Below are positions 12,959-30,700 of a stretch of 64,000 nt of DNA, one piece after another. A program made the position numbers and the translations under genes. Numbering within the stretch: the stretch's first letter is position 1; each line of letters starts with the position of its first letter. Below the pieces are notes generated by a model. It made no database searches and was not told the origin of the DNA. It saw nothing but the letters and a program-made list of their open reading frames with translations. The stretch comes from Strix aluco (taxonomy: Eukaryota; Chordata; Aves; Strigiformes; Strigidae): the NCBI RefSeq assembly GCF_031877795.1, contig NC_133933.1:66536484-66600483 (forward strand). Reading direction: 5' to 3'.

Positions 12959-13904
12959 TTTATTCCTTGTGCAGCAAGTATACACAATACAGAATCTGAA
13001 TGTATTACCTAAAAACTGAATATAAAATAAATCTAGAACCAAAGGCATAGTTTGATGGACCAGGATAGAAATTTTGGATCTAAACCCAGCCTGACGTTAC
13101 ACTAATATAGAATTTTTTTTCTCTGACTGTGAACACAAAGATGATACCAATTAATACCAGACTATTTATAACATAGGGATGACTACACAATTGCATATAC
13201 CGGATTTATTGAACAACAACTATTTACCCAGTTTTGGAATTTCACAATACTTAATCAAATTATGTGGATGCTACCATGCAGGCTAGTTCTAATTTAGTGA
13301 ATTTCATAATTATTCATGGTGATGGAAAAAAGTAAACTCTGCAAACATTCAGACCATGCAAGAACTCTTATCTTCTTAACATAGCTGAACAGATAGCAAC
13401 TTCTCTAAATGAAACATATATTTAAAATACTTTATTAACAATAAATTAGTCTGTGGCATCACTGATCAACAAAATAGTGAAGATATAGTGTGCAGATTGT
13501 CTGTATACTGATCAGAAAGGCAACATCATTGCTACCTTCTTAAAAACTGGAGAAGTGCTAATGACCTTACATACATATATCGTTTTCAACCGCATGAACA
13601 ACACTGAGCAGAAGAAATGTACTTCCAAGCTTCCCCAGTTTTTCTATTAAATAAGGCAATAATAAAAGCATAGCAACATAATAGCCTACTTCAAACTCTA
13701 GATACTGAGTCCTGACATAATGCAGTGCTCAAAGAGGAATGTGCAAAAATAAACACTTGGATTTGCACTTTGATTCTTCATTGTGTGAAATTAAAAAAAC
13801 CCCAACAAACCAAACACCACAAAACCGCAACTGTTCCAGATTCCACTGTCAGGAAAAACAAAAGAAAAGCTTCTGGGAGAATCCAAATTGACAAAGCTGT
13901 TCTT
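12959..13904 (-). other. CCDC28A: CCDC28A 3' UTR with candidate polyadenylation signals
   Basis: Downstream of the CCDC28A stop codon (13905-13907), the minus strand offers AATAAA hexamers at 13431-13436, 13205-13210 and 12959-12964. Any of them could end the transcript, and the one actually used cannot be decided from sequence. Part of the UTR (13793-13835) is a low-complexity A/C tract on the plus strand, so the mRNA would carry a G/U tract. Confidence 0.4.
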
Positions 13905-19796
<5,892 letters not shown>

Positions 19797-20258
19797 CTAT
19801 TTACTGCATCTAGACTAATTTCTTGTCCTCCAAAGGGAAGAAGAAAAAGTAAGAGACATTCAGTAAAATTGGCATTTACAATAAAAGCAAGGGAAAAAAC
19901 AGGTCACAGTGCATGGAAATACAGCTGTATAGCTTCTTCAAAGATGAGCTGTCACTCATTTCTTCAAACAAGAGAATCCAGTTTTCAGGAGAAGCTGCCT
20001 GGGCCTGCCTGAGCAGCAGAACAAGGAGGAATTAAGATCTGCATCAGTTTCAGTCAAGAGGTACCTCAAAATGATCTCAAGCTTTGCATCCCATGGATTA
20101 TTGCTAGAAAACACCACACCATGACTACTCAAGTCCACGCCAATCAAAATACTGAGAAACAATGGTGGCATGAGGATGCTGTGATCGTCCTTGCCAAACA
20201 ACCTCCTCTTAAGGGAGTGGCAACGGCCTTGTCAAAACTCAGTTAATGCCGAGTTATT

Positions 20259-20350
20259 ATTGCTATTATATATGCTGTTGATGGGTACTATCCAATAATA
20301 TATACGCTAGATTGCTGCTATTATACATGATGTTGGGTGCTACCTAATAA
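20259..20350. repeat. imperfect direct repeat, two copies of about 42 bp
   Basis: Copy one (20259-20300) and copy two (20311-20350) share ATTGCT, then CTATTATA-like, TGTTG, GGGT or GGTG, and CCTAATAAT-like blocks in the same order, with several substitutions and small gaps. The pair sits at the AT-to-GC boundary of the CCDC28A CpG island, inside the probable first intron. It looks like an old local duplication with no obvious function. Confidence 0.65.
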
Positions 20351-20820
20351 TCTCGCCTGGAGAAACGCCTCCTCCGAAATCCACCACCCCGCGGCGGCGG
20401 TGGAGGGTCCTGTGGGCACAGGGATGTAATCCCCAGGGCGCCATCGCTGACCCACTGAGGGCCGCTGCCCGCCACCTCCCGGAGCAACGACCCCTGCCCT
20501 TCGGCACAGGCAGCCTCTGCTACGTGGCGCCATTTTATTAGCACGGAGACTTGGGACGCCGCCCGTCACTCCGGGGACAGGAGGTGGAGGAGGAGGAGGA
20601 GGCAAACCACCCTCCCCCCGACCCCTCACCAACCGCCGTCCCCTCCCCCCCGGCGTACGTTAAACGGCCGCGGCGCGCAGGCCCCGCCCCCGCCGGCCCC
20701 GCCCCCGGCCGCCCGCTACCTGTGGGGAGGCCCCGCCCCCGGAGCCGCGCGCGGACCCCCCCGGCCTCGCCGGCTCTCACCCCTCCCCCAGGGAAGCGGC
20801 GGGCCCGGCCCGGCGCGCGG

Positions 20821-20830
20821 GTCACGTGAC
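20821..20830. promoter_or_regulatory. palindromic E-box GTCACGTGAC
   Basis: A perfect palindrome with the CACGTG core and the flanks preferred by USF and TFE3/TFEB family factors. It lies within the CpG-island promoter. Which factor binds cannot be told from sequence. Confidence 0.6.
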
Positions 20831-20860
20831 TGTGATTTGGGGCGGAGCGGCCCGGCTGCC

Positions 20861-20881
20861 CTGCGAGATGCATTGTGGGAG
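20861..20881 (-). promoter_or_regulatory. ZNF143/Staf-like binding site, reverse orientation
   Basis: The minus strand reads CTCCCACAATGCATCTCG, which fits the Staf consensus at all but one position. It lies about 45 bp from a second site in the opposite orientation. Confidence 0.6.
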
Positions 20882-20925
20882 CCCCGCCCCCTGCCGGCGG
20901 CCGTACTCCCCTGACGGGCAGGGCG

Positions 20926-20950
20926 ACTACCGTTCCCAGAATCCCCCGCG
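20926..20950 (+). promoter_or_regulatory. ZNF143/Staf-like binding site with ACTAC module
   Basis: ACTAC at 20926-20930 is followed by TTCCCAGAATCCCCCGCG, which fits the degenerate Staf consensus throughout. The ACTAC extension is typical of the long form of the motif, common at TATA-less and divergent vertebrate promoters. Confidence 0.7.
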
Positions 20951-20990
20951 GCAAGAGGGCGGCCGGCTGGGAACGCGCGGGGCCCTTCCC

Positions 20991-21001
20991 TGCGCATGCG
21001 C
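20991..21001. promoter_or_regulatory. NRF1 site TGCGCATGCGC
   Basis: A perfect match to the palindromic NRF1 consensus, at the outer edge of the CCDC28A CpG island. It is typical of housekeeping promoters. Confidence 0.65.
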
Positions 21002-21200
21002 GAGATCCGCATGTCCTCCCGCCCTCCGCCCCGCCCCACCCCGCGCGCGCCTTCCCGGGCGGAGCCGGCGCAGCCGTTAACGGCTGAAAGGGGCGGGGCT
21101 GCCTCCTGCGGCGCCCTGAGGGACCGGCGGGGGCCTCTGTTATCACAGCTGCCTCCGAGGCGGGCAGCTGGCGTTGGCCGCGGTGTCTGACAGGGCAGGA

Positions 21201-24200
21201 GCCCTCCGCTGCGGGCCCTCCGGTTCGCGCATGTGTGTCAGGCTCGTCACGGAGGCGTTGCTGGCCCTGCTAGAAATGCCGGTGAAACAACGAATTCCAA
21301 AGCTCTAAAACGTGGAAAACGGAAGGAGAGCAGCATGGTTAGAGAAGGCGTTGTGCCTCCTCGTCAGTAGGGGGACTTCTGGAGTTCTGTCTTCGTCACC
21401 TACAGAGCTGCAGAAGCTCGGACGTGAGCGGGTTTTGCAGGTTTGAAGCTTTAGTTTGGTGCGAGACAGCTTCTCGCCAATGGCAGTCCGTGTACTCCAG
21501 GTGGCAGCATCACTTCGCCCTCTGGAGATCTTTAAGTCTCGGCAGCTCTTTATCTTTCCCTTCCCGGCCGTTGGGCTCGCTATTCAGAAGTAGTAGGGGT
21601 AACAGGTCCGGCAGACAGGGGGGACCCACTTCTGTGTCATACAGCTTCATCCCCGTGACAGATCTTCCGGGGGGGTTATTGATCCAAGTTAAATGAGGGG
21701 GACCCTGCTGCCACATTGTTTGATGCAGCTGTCTTTTCCAACCTTGATTCCAGCCTTGCAGGAACTTAATTTTCAAGGCAGGCAATATTAGCAGGGTGTA
21801 CCTACCTAACCTTAGTAATTAATAAGTTCAGCCCCCACTCCCAGTCTATTTCCTCACTATTGTAGAGGAACTCAAACAATTGCATTTCTGGTCATCACTT
21901 GTCTCTTCAGTGCTCCCTGTCACTGATGGCTTTGTGGACTTGAATGCTTGGCGCATCTTTCCTAGCTATGGCTGGTAGCTCAAGGCGATTTTCCCCCATG
22001 TGACAGTAGTTTGTTGTCTAGAGAGATGAACTTGTGCACTATCTGTACAATTTGTCTGCCAGCTTGAATTTCTTCTACTTGCAATGAGATCTTAGTTTTT
22101 ACCTGAGAAATATGTTCATAACTGTATGTTTTCTGATTAAAACTCTCAGACATTATTTACACACCAGTTGTGAAGGGTAGTATAATCCACATCACCCAGA
22201 GCAAAAACATCAGCCAAAAGCTTTACTGGTGTTTGCAAGGCTATGTCTTAATATAAAGCTATCGCATTGTCCTAACAGGTGTGCAGCTAGGATGCACCCC
22301 TACCTCTGTCTAGACCTTACATGATACCAAAACCCCTGGTTCTCCAGTTGTACCATGATCCCGAACATTCTCATGGATCTTGAATTAGACCCAAGGGGCT
22401 GTTAGCTGTAACAGTACCTCATCAAGATTTCCGTGGGACATTGCAGTTGTGAGACTCGGTGGCCACTTTGTGTCCAAAAAGGGGTGCTGTCAAAGGGAGA
22501 TTGCATTTGCATGACTCCCAGGTGAAGGACAGGGACTGAACGTCCACTGAAGGTCACTCTGCGTTGAAAGTAATTCCTTGCAGCAGGACAGAGCTTGGGT
22601 CTGAGGAGCTGGATCAGTTCTGATACATTGCGAACAGTAGTGTTACAAGAGATCTGTACCAGTGATACACTGACAGTTCACTTAGGGGAATAAACAATCT
22701 AAGGGCAGCTACAAGTCTCACAGCAAAAACACGCCAGTAAGAAAGCAACCTCTGTAACATTGGAGATACATTAAACAAAAAGGTGGTGTTGCAAGACTTA
22801 AGGGACAGGTAGAGAAGCAGAATCAGTTGTTTACCAACTTTTTGATTCTTTAATACAAAAGACTTCTGATACCTAGTTTGGCATGCATTCCAGGGAAACA
22901 AGAGCTAGCAAAATTCACACAGGCTGTAAGCCAGTCACAAATTTTCAGCCATAGGGCTGCCCAAGTAGAATCCTCATTCACACACATACATACGTGTATG
23001 TGTGTACGTATATATATATATATATGGGGGGGCCTACAAAAACTGGAAAGATAAGATTTACAGACAGATTTGGATAGATATTTAGGAGATTTTTATGAGA
23101 TAAATACTGTTTCTGCAGGGTAAGTTCAGAAATGTTCATGTTCATTCTGCTCAGTTCTCACATGCTATACAAGCAAGTAAATGTACCCACCTTGCAGTTT
23201 GTATATAGAGGTGTGGTTTGTTTTTTCCCCTGTGATTAATGGTGTTCTGTGCGTGCAGAATAAAGCAAAGAGGTTTGACAGGACAGAAGGTGGCTAGGTA
23301 TCCTTTGTTTCTACCAAAGCAGTTGAAATAGAATGTCTTATGGGCTGTTTTTAAATAAAGGGGAAATCTTTCCATCATTAATATAAGCATTTTTAAAATA
23401 AAATTACTTTTATATTCAGAAATCAGTTGGATTCCACAGTCAACCCTGCTTCAGTTTGGTCTCTCAGTATGAGGGATCAAGTACACTAACTTAGTTACTC
23501 ATAAAAGCAGTGTGTGATTTCCCTGGGACACCCCAGAAAAGTTGTACAATCAATTCTAGCATGCAGGTAATGTTTTGCTCCAAGTACATTTCTTATCATT
23601 GTACACTACATGGCATTAGAATTATTATGAAAATGTCTCTATTACTTCTATATCTGATTTAGCAGTGCCTACAAGGGCAGATAATTGTGAAAGCATCAGA
23701 CTTTATTGTATGTTTTCACAGTGAAAGTAATTTTGTAGTGAGTAATTAATTTCTTATAAAAGATAATAGTAAGTTAAGAGCAAAGAATCAAAGGTAGCAT
23801 CATCTTGATTTGATACTACAAATCCTATTTCAGGTAACACCGTTGCCTATAATCAAATAAAGCTATCATACAGTCACCAGGGGAAAAAAAAAAAAAAAAA
23901 AAGTGTGTCTTGGATTATCTCCATTTAGTGAGCTTTTGCATAATTTTGTATTGTGGTAATGATTCACAGTTCAGAAAATGCTTTTTTCTTCCTTTGTAAG
24001 GCTTTTTTCTGACAACACCATCAAGCATGACAGTGGTAGCGTTTGTATATACTTGTTGCTCCAAGGGTAACAGTGTTTTAGTAGTAACAATATTATTAAA
24101 GAAGCAAATTTAAAAGTTAATTCAATCTGATTTTATTTACATGTATATCTCCTTACAAACTAGAGGCCCACCTTTGAAGATGCTTTGAAGAAGAACTTCA

Positions 24201-25950
24201 AAGAAGCTAGTCTGTACTTTGTATTGAGATATGCATGCAAATAAAATCAGATTCTTCTTTCTGAAAACCCTATTCAGTTAACGTGAGATGGCAAGTCGAT
24301 TCTAAAGGCTTCCAAGACAGTGATGAAAGCATCTTATTCTTTAGCTTCTATAATTAATCTCACATGTATTTCACAGGGTGGCACCTTGTACTCATGGAAG
24401 CATGACATTGCTGCAGCATCACCTTCTGAAAAAGAGCGTAGTGTGGGACATACCAGTTCATATGAAGTAAAGTACTTATATCTGGTTTATGACTAGCAGC
24501 ATAACAAGGTGCGTGTGTATCTATCAGCCAGCTAAATGTGCAGAACAGTGCAGCAAAGTTGAGATGATATAACGAAAATTAATTAACATTAGAATAATAT
24601 GGATGTAGAATTGTGTGGGTTAGGCACGTGCGTATTCTGCTTTACGAATGATGACAGATAAGCCCTCAAGAAATGTCCCTGAAAACGTGTCAACATGTAT
24701 TCTTAGATTGTATTTCTCACTGTATATATACACAGACTATGATTTGGCTATCTAAGTGAAGGAATAGAAGCATATATAAATATTTAAACTTCTATATTAT
24801 TAATGATCAGTTTCTGTGTCTCTAGCATGAGTAGTCCACTGAAGTCAGCACTATTACACATGAAGGCAAGCAGTTTAAAACCTCCACTGGTATTATGTGT
24901 GCATCCAGTGTCAGCTTACTGCAAAAGATCAATTCTTGGTTAGCTACCAAAACATTAAATATGTGACCTGCTCAAAACCAAAACAAATCTTTTGCCAGAA
25001 AGTGGATGTTGAATAAACTTCCTCCTCAGGCCAGCAGCATGGTGATTGAGTGGAAGAAGAAGAGAGAGCAGAAGGGACTTGCTGAATCACCCGAAAAGCA
25101 TAATCTTTTCAGTTACACCTAAGCCTGCCTCTGAAGTAGGAAGGCCGCTCAAAGCTTTTCCCTTCGGTTTGCCTCAGTTTCCTACCGTACACAAACCTCT
25201 TTAGCTCCTTGCTAATGTCCTCCTGGGACTTTCTTGGCCAGTTTTGTTACAGCCTTCCTCACTTCTGGAGGTGTCTACTCTCATCATGCCCCAGTTCCTT
25301 CTCTTTGTCTAAGTATATCTTTGGTTCTCCTCTCCAGCCCTGCTTTGGCCCCTTGCTTTTATGGTCCCTGAAAGACTGAGATGGTCTCCCTAGGACCTAG
25401 GAGATCCCTGGGGATGAAGGCTGATTCTTCCTATCATGGGAGCTTTGATGAATTCTACCAACTATAAAGACAGCTCTGCTGGTCAGAGCGAACATCCATA
25501 CAGCCCAGTGTCCTAACTCCAAAGCAGTCAATTGCAGATGCCTCAAAAAAACTGTAAGAAGCTGGCAAATGGGATGCCACTTCTGAATACTTTCCAGTCT
25601 CGGACACGTTTGTAGTTCAGATGCAGTTTCTGTGCACACAGCAATGTTATGTTGCAGTCACCCCAAGAACTAGGCCTCTAGGGCCTGAATAGCCCTGACC
25701 AGTCCCACCTGGGACCCCACTACCCTGCTACCCATAGGCGCAGGAGCCCCATTTTAGCTCAGCCTGGGCTTTCAATCCCTGCCTAAGGTAAGGGTCTCCA
25801 GCTCTCTCTTCAGCTCATGGATGGACCCCTGGGATGTATGCTGTGGTCTTGGCTCAAGGAAAAAAAAAAAAAAAGCCACCTGATTTCTTTGTATGCCTGG
25901 AAAACTGTTGAAATAATATTATTAACATGTCCACTAGTTAGTCTGGATTT
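21201..25950. other. head-to-head intergenic DNA, left part
   Basis: No exon of a known gene is recognisable. The part next to the CpG island (21201-21780) is moderately GC-rich and could hold the first exon of a divergent non-coding transcript, but I cannot define its ends. Contents noted separately are the alternating purine-pyrimidine tract at 22979-23026 and A-runs at about 23884-23902 and 25859-25874. Confidence 0.5.
22979..23026. repeat. 48-bp uninterrupted pyrimidine-purine alternation
   Basis: The tract runs from CA repeats through TACG, TG repeats and TACG into TA repeats without breaking the strict pyrimidine-purine alternation. Its left half (CACACATACATACGTG, then TATGTGTG) is nearly self-complementary, and the right half is a TA run. 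Such DNA can adopt left-handed Z form or extrude a cruciform under negative supercoiling. Confidence 0.9.
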
Positions 25951-25957
25951 CATATTC

Positions 25958-26340
25958 ACAGTATCATGGAAATAATAGTGGTTGGAAAGCACCTCTTGAG
26001 GTCATAGCATCATGAGATACTTCAGGTTGGAAGGGGCATCATGAGGTCTCCAAGTGAAAGAAGTAGGGTCAACTGTGTGCTCAGACCAGGTTGCCCAGGG
26101 CTTTATCCAGCCTATCTTGAAAACCTTCAAGGATGAAGACAGCACAAATGTCCCATAGCACAACCTCCCGCTCAGAGCAGGGCTGCTGCCACATCAGCTC
26201 AGCTGTAGCTTTGTCTGGCCAGGCCTTGAAACCATCAAGAATGGAGATTCCACCACCCCTACAGATAACTTGTTCCAGTACTGCATTACAGTCCTAGTGA
26301 TGAAGTTTTTCCTTATACAATTTTTAGTTATATAAAAACA
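25958..26340 (-). mobile_element. CR1 LINE 3' fragments, one apparently inserted in another
   Basis: On the minus strand this is CR1 3' sequence. Two 3' termini occur one behind the other (about 25958-26003 and from about 26004), each with the TGGTTGGAAAG- or AGGTTGGAAGG-type box. Two copies of the internal segment then follow, one around GGTTGCCCAGGGCTTTATCC (26088-26107) and one around CTGGCCAGGCCTTGAAACC (about 26215). The simplest reading is a short CR1 (about 26004-26158) inserted into an older CR1 (25958-26003 plus 26159-26340). Both are 5'-truncated and non-coding. Confidence 0.75.
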
Positions 26341-26812
26341 TGCTAATATTCTATATGTGTTCAACAGATATAGAGGCTATTGTACAGTTACATCTGCTTT
26401 CCTCTAAATATTTGTTTTAAATATTTGTAACATGCATTAAGATCCTCCAAGGAAAAAGCACTTTGGAGCTGCACATGAGTTGTTTTGATAACCCTGATAC
26501 TCCAGCTGGAAGAGGAAAAAGTCTATCATGGGCTCTGCCAGGACACTCAGTATTTCGGGTATAGTCCCAAACCTAATAGAATTTTTCAGATTCTGTCAGG
26601 GATGGAAAGCTAAGATTAGCGAGAAATGCATTGGTGGTTCACTAGTGTATAATGCATTCACCTTCAGAATTATTTCAAAACATTTTCCATGGTTTTAGAT
26701 GCTGGCATGTTGTAAAAAGAGCAGAGTTTTCTGAAGGATAAGGCTGTGAGTCACTTAAAGGAAATGTTGTGGAGGGAAAGCAAGGAGGGAAGAGACTTTA
26801 CACAGGATGATT

Positions 26813-27766
26813 TGTCTGGTTTAAGGCCAGAGGGCAACTGAGCACCAGGCAGCTGTTCACTCCCCCCTTCCCCCATCCCACGCTGGGAAGGAGAAAAAAT
26901 GAATCAAAAGGCTCAGGAATGGAGATAAGACCAGGGAGGGGTCGCTCACCCATTAACGGTCACAGGCAAAAGACAGGCTCGTTAAGGGAAGAAAAAGGAC
27001 ATCACTTTAATTCAAACACTAACAACAACACTTAATAGGCAGAATGCAACAGTGAGAAGCGTTACCATATCTTAAAAACACCTCTCCCCACCCCTCCCTT
27101 CTTCCCCAGGCTCAGCTTTTGTTTTCAGTATCTCTACCTCCTCCTCCAGTGGCACAGGGGCAGGGGAGCAGGGGGTGCAGTCAGTCCGCAGCTTCTTCCT
27201 GCAAGGTAGCGGGTGGGGGGAAGCACTCTTCTGCATTCTTCCCCTGGCTCCACGTGGCGTCCCTCTCACAGGAGACAGCCCTGCACAAACTTTTTCTGCA
27301 GTGAGTCCTCCCTACAGGATGCATTCTTCTCAAAATGCTCCGGTGTGGGTCACCCCCACGTGTTGCACTCCTCCCAGCGCTGAACTATAACAGTGGGGGC
27401 TTCTTCCCGCAGAGTCCCGGGGGTCCTCCATAGGCCACAGGCAAATCTCTGCTCCTCCGGTGACTCCCATGGGCGGCAGGAGGGCGGCCCTGCCATCTCA
27501 CCATGGGATACCGGGGGGGGGTCTCTGCTCTGGTGCACCTCCCACCCTTCCTCCTCCTTCCTTCCACTGACCTCAGTGTTCGCATCAGTGTCCGTCTCGT
27601 AACTCCTCCTCACCGTTCCCCCAACCCCGTCGCTAATTGGCTCGGCCTTGGCCAGAGGCGGGTCCGACTTGGAGCCGGAGGAGCTTTCAAGAAGCTGCTT
27701 AGACGGAATTACTGCTGTAGCCCCCCTCCCCCGCTACCAAAAACCCCGCCACACAAACCCAGCACA
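26813..27766 (-). mobile_element. solo LTR of an avian endogenous retrovirus, about 954 bp
   Basis: The minus strand starts with TGT and continues TGGGTTTGTGTGG. It contains GC-rich runs of degenerate short repeats with CTCCATGGG- and CACGTGG-like boxes, and ends near TTAAACCAGACA. This arrangement is familiar from abundant LTRs in many bird genomes. No primer-binding site or viral coding sequence follows the inner end, and no second LTR is nearby, so it reads as a solo LTR left by recombination. I found no clear 4-6 bp target-site duplication, so the edges are uncertain by several bases. Open frames inside it are chance frames. Confidence 0.7.
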
Positions 27767-30700
27767 ACTGCTAATCTCGATCTCTTACCATTGTCTTGCT
27801 TGGATAGTGCTTGTTCATATGATAAAATACATTATTCCATCTACCAAACTGTTTCACTAATTTTATCATAAATAACCTTTCTCACCATCATATGACCTAT
27901 TGATAGACTTGAGAAAAGGGTTGGATCATATGGCACTGCTCCTTCAAATGCTCACATGCATGTTCAATGGTAGGCAATGATTAATTTCATATGTTGCTTT
28001 TAAAATAAATCAAAATAAACCTTGCGCAAATCCTTCATCCTTGGGAAGCCTGCTGAATTATTTTTGCAGGTACTCATTGAGCTACTCACTGTAAATGTAA
28101 CGATGTTTACAATCACTCTAAGAATCACTCTATGATGGAATTCTGTAAATATCTAACATGATATTTACAGAATTCCATCAAGGTCAGCAAAACTGAACCC
28201 TTGTGAACCAAAGTGGGAAGTAAATTCTAGAAACAAGACCAGATCAGAAATCACACGACAAAAGACTTTTCTTCTGCACATCTGGGGATGTTTTAATGCA
28301 GAGTATGGTTTCTGATGGATATTATGGAAATAATATGTGGAAAGGATTGTTGCATTTTATTTAACCTTAAATTTGTAACACCTGTTCTTGGCAGGCACCT
28401 GCTCTTTTCTCCTTTTAAATATTTAAATATTGAATAATGTTTATGATTAATTTAGTACAACAAGATAGAACATGCAGCTCATGTCACAAAGAACCAAGGT
28501 GCATCTTTTGTTTTCTGTAGCCTGCTTTTTAAACTGCTCAGTAATTTATCACTAGAGGACCATAATGGAGGAAGACCTTGCAAAAAAAAAAAGTCTTAAG
28601 GTAGCGATTGAAATAAAATACTTGCTCAGTTGTTTTACTAGTTTGGCTAAATGCCTACAAAAATTGTTTTATTTTCTTTGCCAGTGTTTACACTTAATGT
28701 CACTATTCACATTCTCTCTATGAAATGCCACTGAACAGTATTCCTAGTACAGAGTAACCCAGGCATGCCAGGGAAGTTCCAGTAAATACAGTTTAACTTT
28801 TCAAAGCAATTTCAGCCTCACCTCTAGTGTGCACAAACATGGGCTTGTGGACATAATCACCTGCACACACCTCTGAATTTTCAGTCATGGTTAAGAATCC
28901 CAATGGTGCAAAACTCTACAAACTCAGGGAGCAAATAAAGTCAATTCCTACCACAAAGATCATACAACAGATGGATACAAGACAAAAGAGGAAAAGAAAC
29001 AAAGGAAATAACTGGACAATATGGATCTACATGAACAACCATGATTTAAGCACAGCAGCAACCTAATTTTTGTCAAAGATTCTGTTGGCATCATGAATTT
29101 GTAGCTTACAGAAAAGAATCTGTAGGTGAATTTTGTTGATGGATCCTTTGGCTTAAAAGAAAACCAAGCAAACTTAGAATTTTCTTCTTGAGCCACACAA
29201 TATAAAACTAACTTGAATATAATTTTTTTTAATGGCAAACTCCATATGCAAAATTATAGGCCTCATTTGGAAACTTTGATTCAACTCAAGAAAATCCAGT
29301 AATTTTCCTAAAGTAAAAAGATTTGTGAAGATTATGCCTGCAAAGAACTGTGAAGGCAAGCAGGTAGACTTCTTTTATTGAATGTGCTAAGAGCATGAAA
29401 TATAGCTCTGATAGTTACAGTTATAGAAATAAAATTATATTATAGAAATACATAGTTATATCCTAGAAATATAACTCATATTGTTATCTTAATATCAAAA
29501 TAGGACAGTGAGTTATTTGCAGTCTGCAATTTTTCCTGGTCACATTTGTAGTTGGCCTTAAGTCACTTCTTTCTGTTGCTTGGGAAATTTAATTCTCTTC
29601 CCCTTCTATAGCTTGGTGGCTCAGTATAAATACAACTGCTACGATGTTTTAAAAGCATCAAGTGACTGGTTTCTTCCAGGCTAGAACATATATTGCTGAG
29701 AAGTTCCACTGACTACGTGTCTGTTCTCCTAAACAGACATTGGAAAGCGTGTTTGTAATTTCAGACTCTGTTTTGTTAGATATATACAAATGGAGAACTA
29801 AAACCAAACAAAAATCCATTCCCTAAAGAGAATAAATGTACACAGAAATATATATACAGAAAACTGTTTCTAAGCAATGCATATGCTAAACGGTATACTA
29901 GAGTTTTCTTTTTAATATGATTTTACCCTAGTAACTCTAATTAGCAAAGGAAAAGTTAAATATTTGAAGTATTTTCCTTTGCATTGGATATACTAAAAAG
30001 AAATAGCAGCAAGAGGTCTCAGGTCCAAACAGGACACCTGTGACTGTGTGCATCGTGTTCCTGTAGAATAAAGAGGACCTTTGTAGCAAAATGTTTAAGA
30101 CTTAAATATATGATGGAATACAGTGGCATGTGAGTAGCACTGTTTCACAGAAGGCAATTGTATATAACCTAATAGTTAATTATAGTCTGGTACAGTAGGT
30201 ATTAGTGAGAAGACTTCTATTTTAAGATTTTCTTACATTAATCTTAATAGAATAACAGGTTTAAATGAGACCCCCTTATCAAAGTATATTTAAAAAGCAA
30301 CTACAGGGAAAGCATAGTAAAAAGTTATAGACTTCGGTGGAAAATAACTGACTACATGCATTTACAAGTTTTGTGTGGATCACAATAACTATATTAATTC
30401 AAAACTGCAGTTATAACTGTCATTAAATACAAAGCACAGAAAAATCAACACGTTAAAGAAGCAAAGTGGCATCATTGTGTGACTGATTTTTGGTTTTGCT
30501 TGGTGTTTTGTTTTTGTTTTTCCTGTATATGCACAACAGCAGATTAAATTTGCAAACTTTTGGAAACAGACAATAAGGAGTCTCAAATATAGTTAGTGCT
30601 TTTTTTTTTTTTCTTCTAAATAAGCTCTTCCTGAAATAGGAAATAGGCTGAAATTCTTTACACTTTCTTTCACCCCAATTTTAAGAAAAACTAAACAGAA

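Larger units (their letters stand above)
20360..21200. promoter_or_regulatory. CCDC28A: CpG-island promoter of CCDC28A, possibly bidirectional
   Basis: A sharp GC-rich, CpG-dense block lies just upstream of CCDC28A. It has no TATA box but has several GC boxes (GCCCCGCCCC, GGGGCGGGG). From left to right it contains a palindromic E-box GTCACGTGAC (20821-20830), a reverse-oriented ZNF143/Staf-like site (20861-20881), a forward ZNF143/Staf-like site with its ACTAC module (20926-20950), and NRF1 element TGCGCATGCGC (20991-21001). A candidate non-coding first exon ends at 20720, where the minus strand reads CCACAG followed by GTAGCG. Site identities rest on motif matching; their use is inferred. 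Confidence 0.8.

Noticed and set aside
12626-13048. Overlapping 140- and 111-codon minus-strand frames downstream of CCDC28A
   Set aside because: Two frames are open over the same bases and neither resembles a known protein; they lie beyond or within the 3' UTR.
20538-21146. 202-codon minus-strand open frame in the CCDC28A CpG island
   Set aside because: Gly/Arg/Pro-rich with no similarity to the human CCDC28A N-terminus; the first coding exon has its own upstream in-frame stop.
27350-27871. Several open frames of 60-120 codons on both strands at 27.1-27.9 kb
   Set aside because: They fall in the GC-rich repeats of an LTR, which is non-coding; no viral protein similarity is seen.
28134-28179. 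Perfect hairpin considered as a microRNA precursor or a terminator
   Set aside because: The stem of 19 bp is too short for Drosha/Dicer processing, and hairpin-plus-T terminators are not used by these polymerases; no T run follows.
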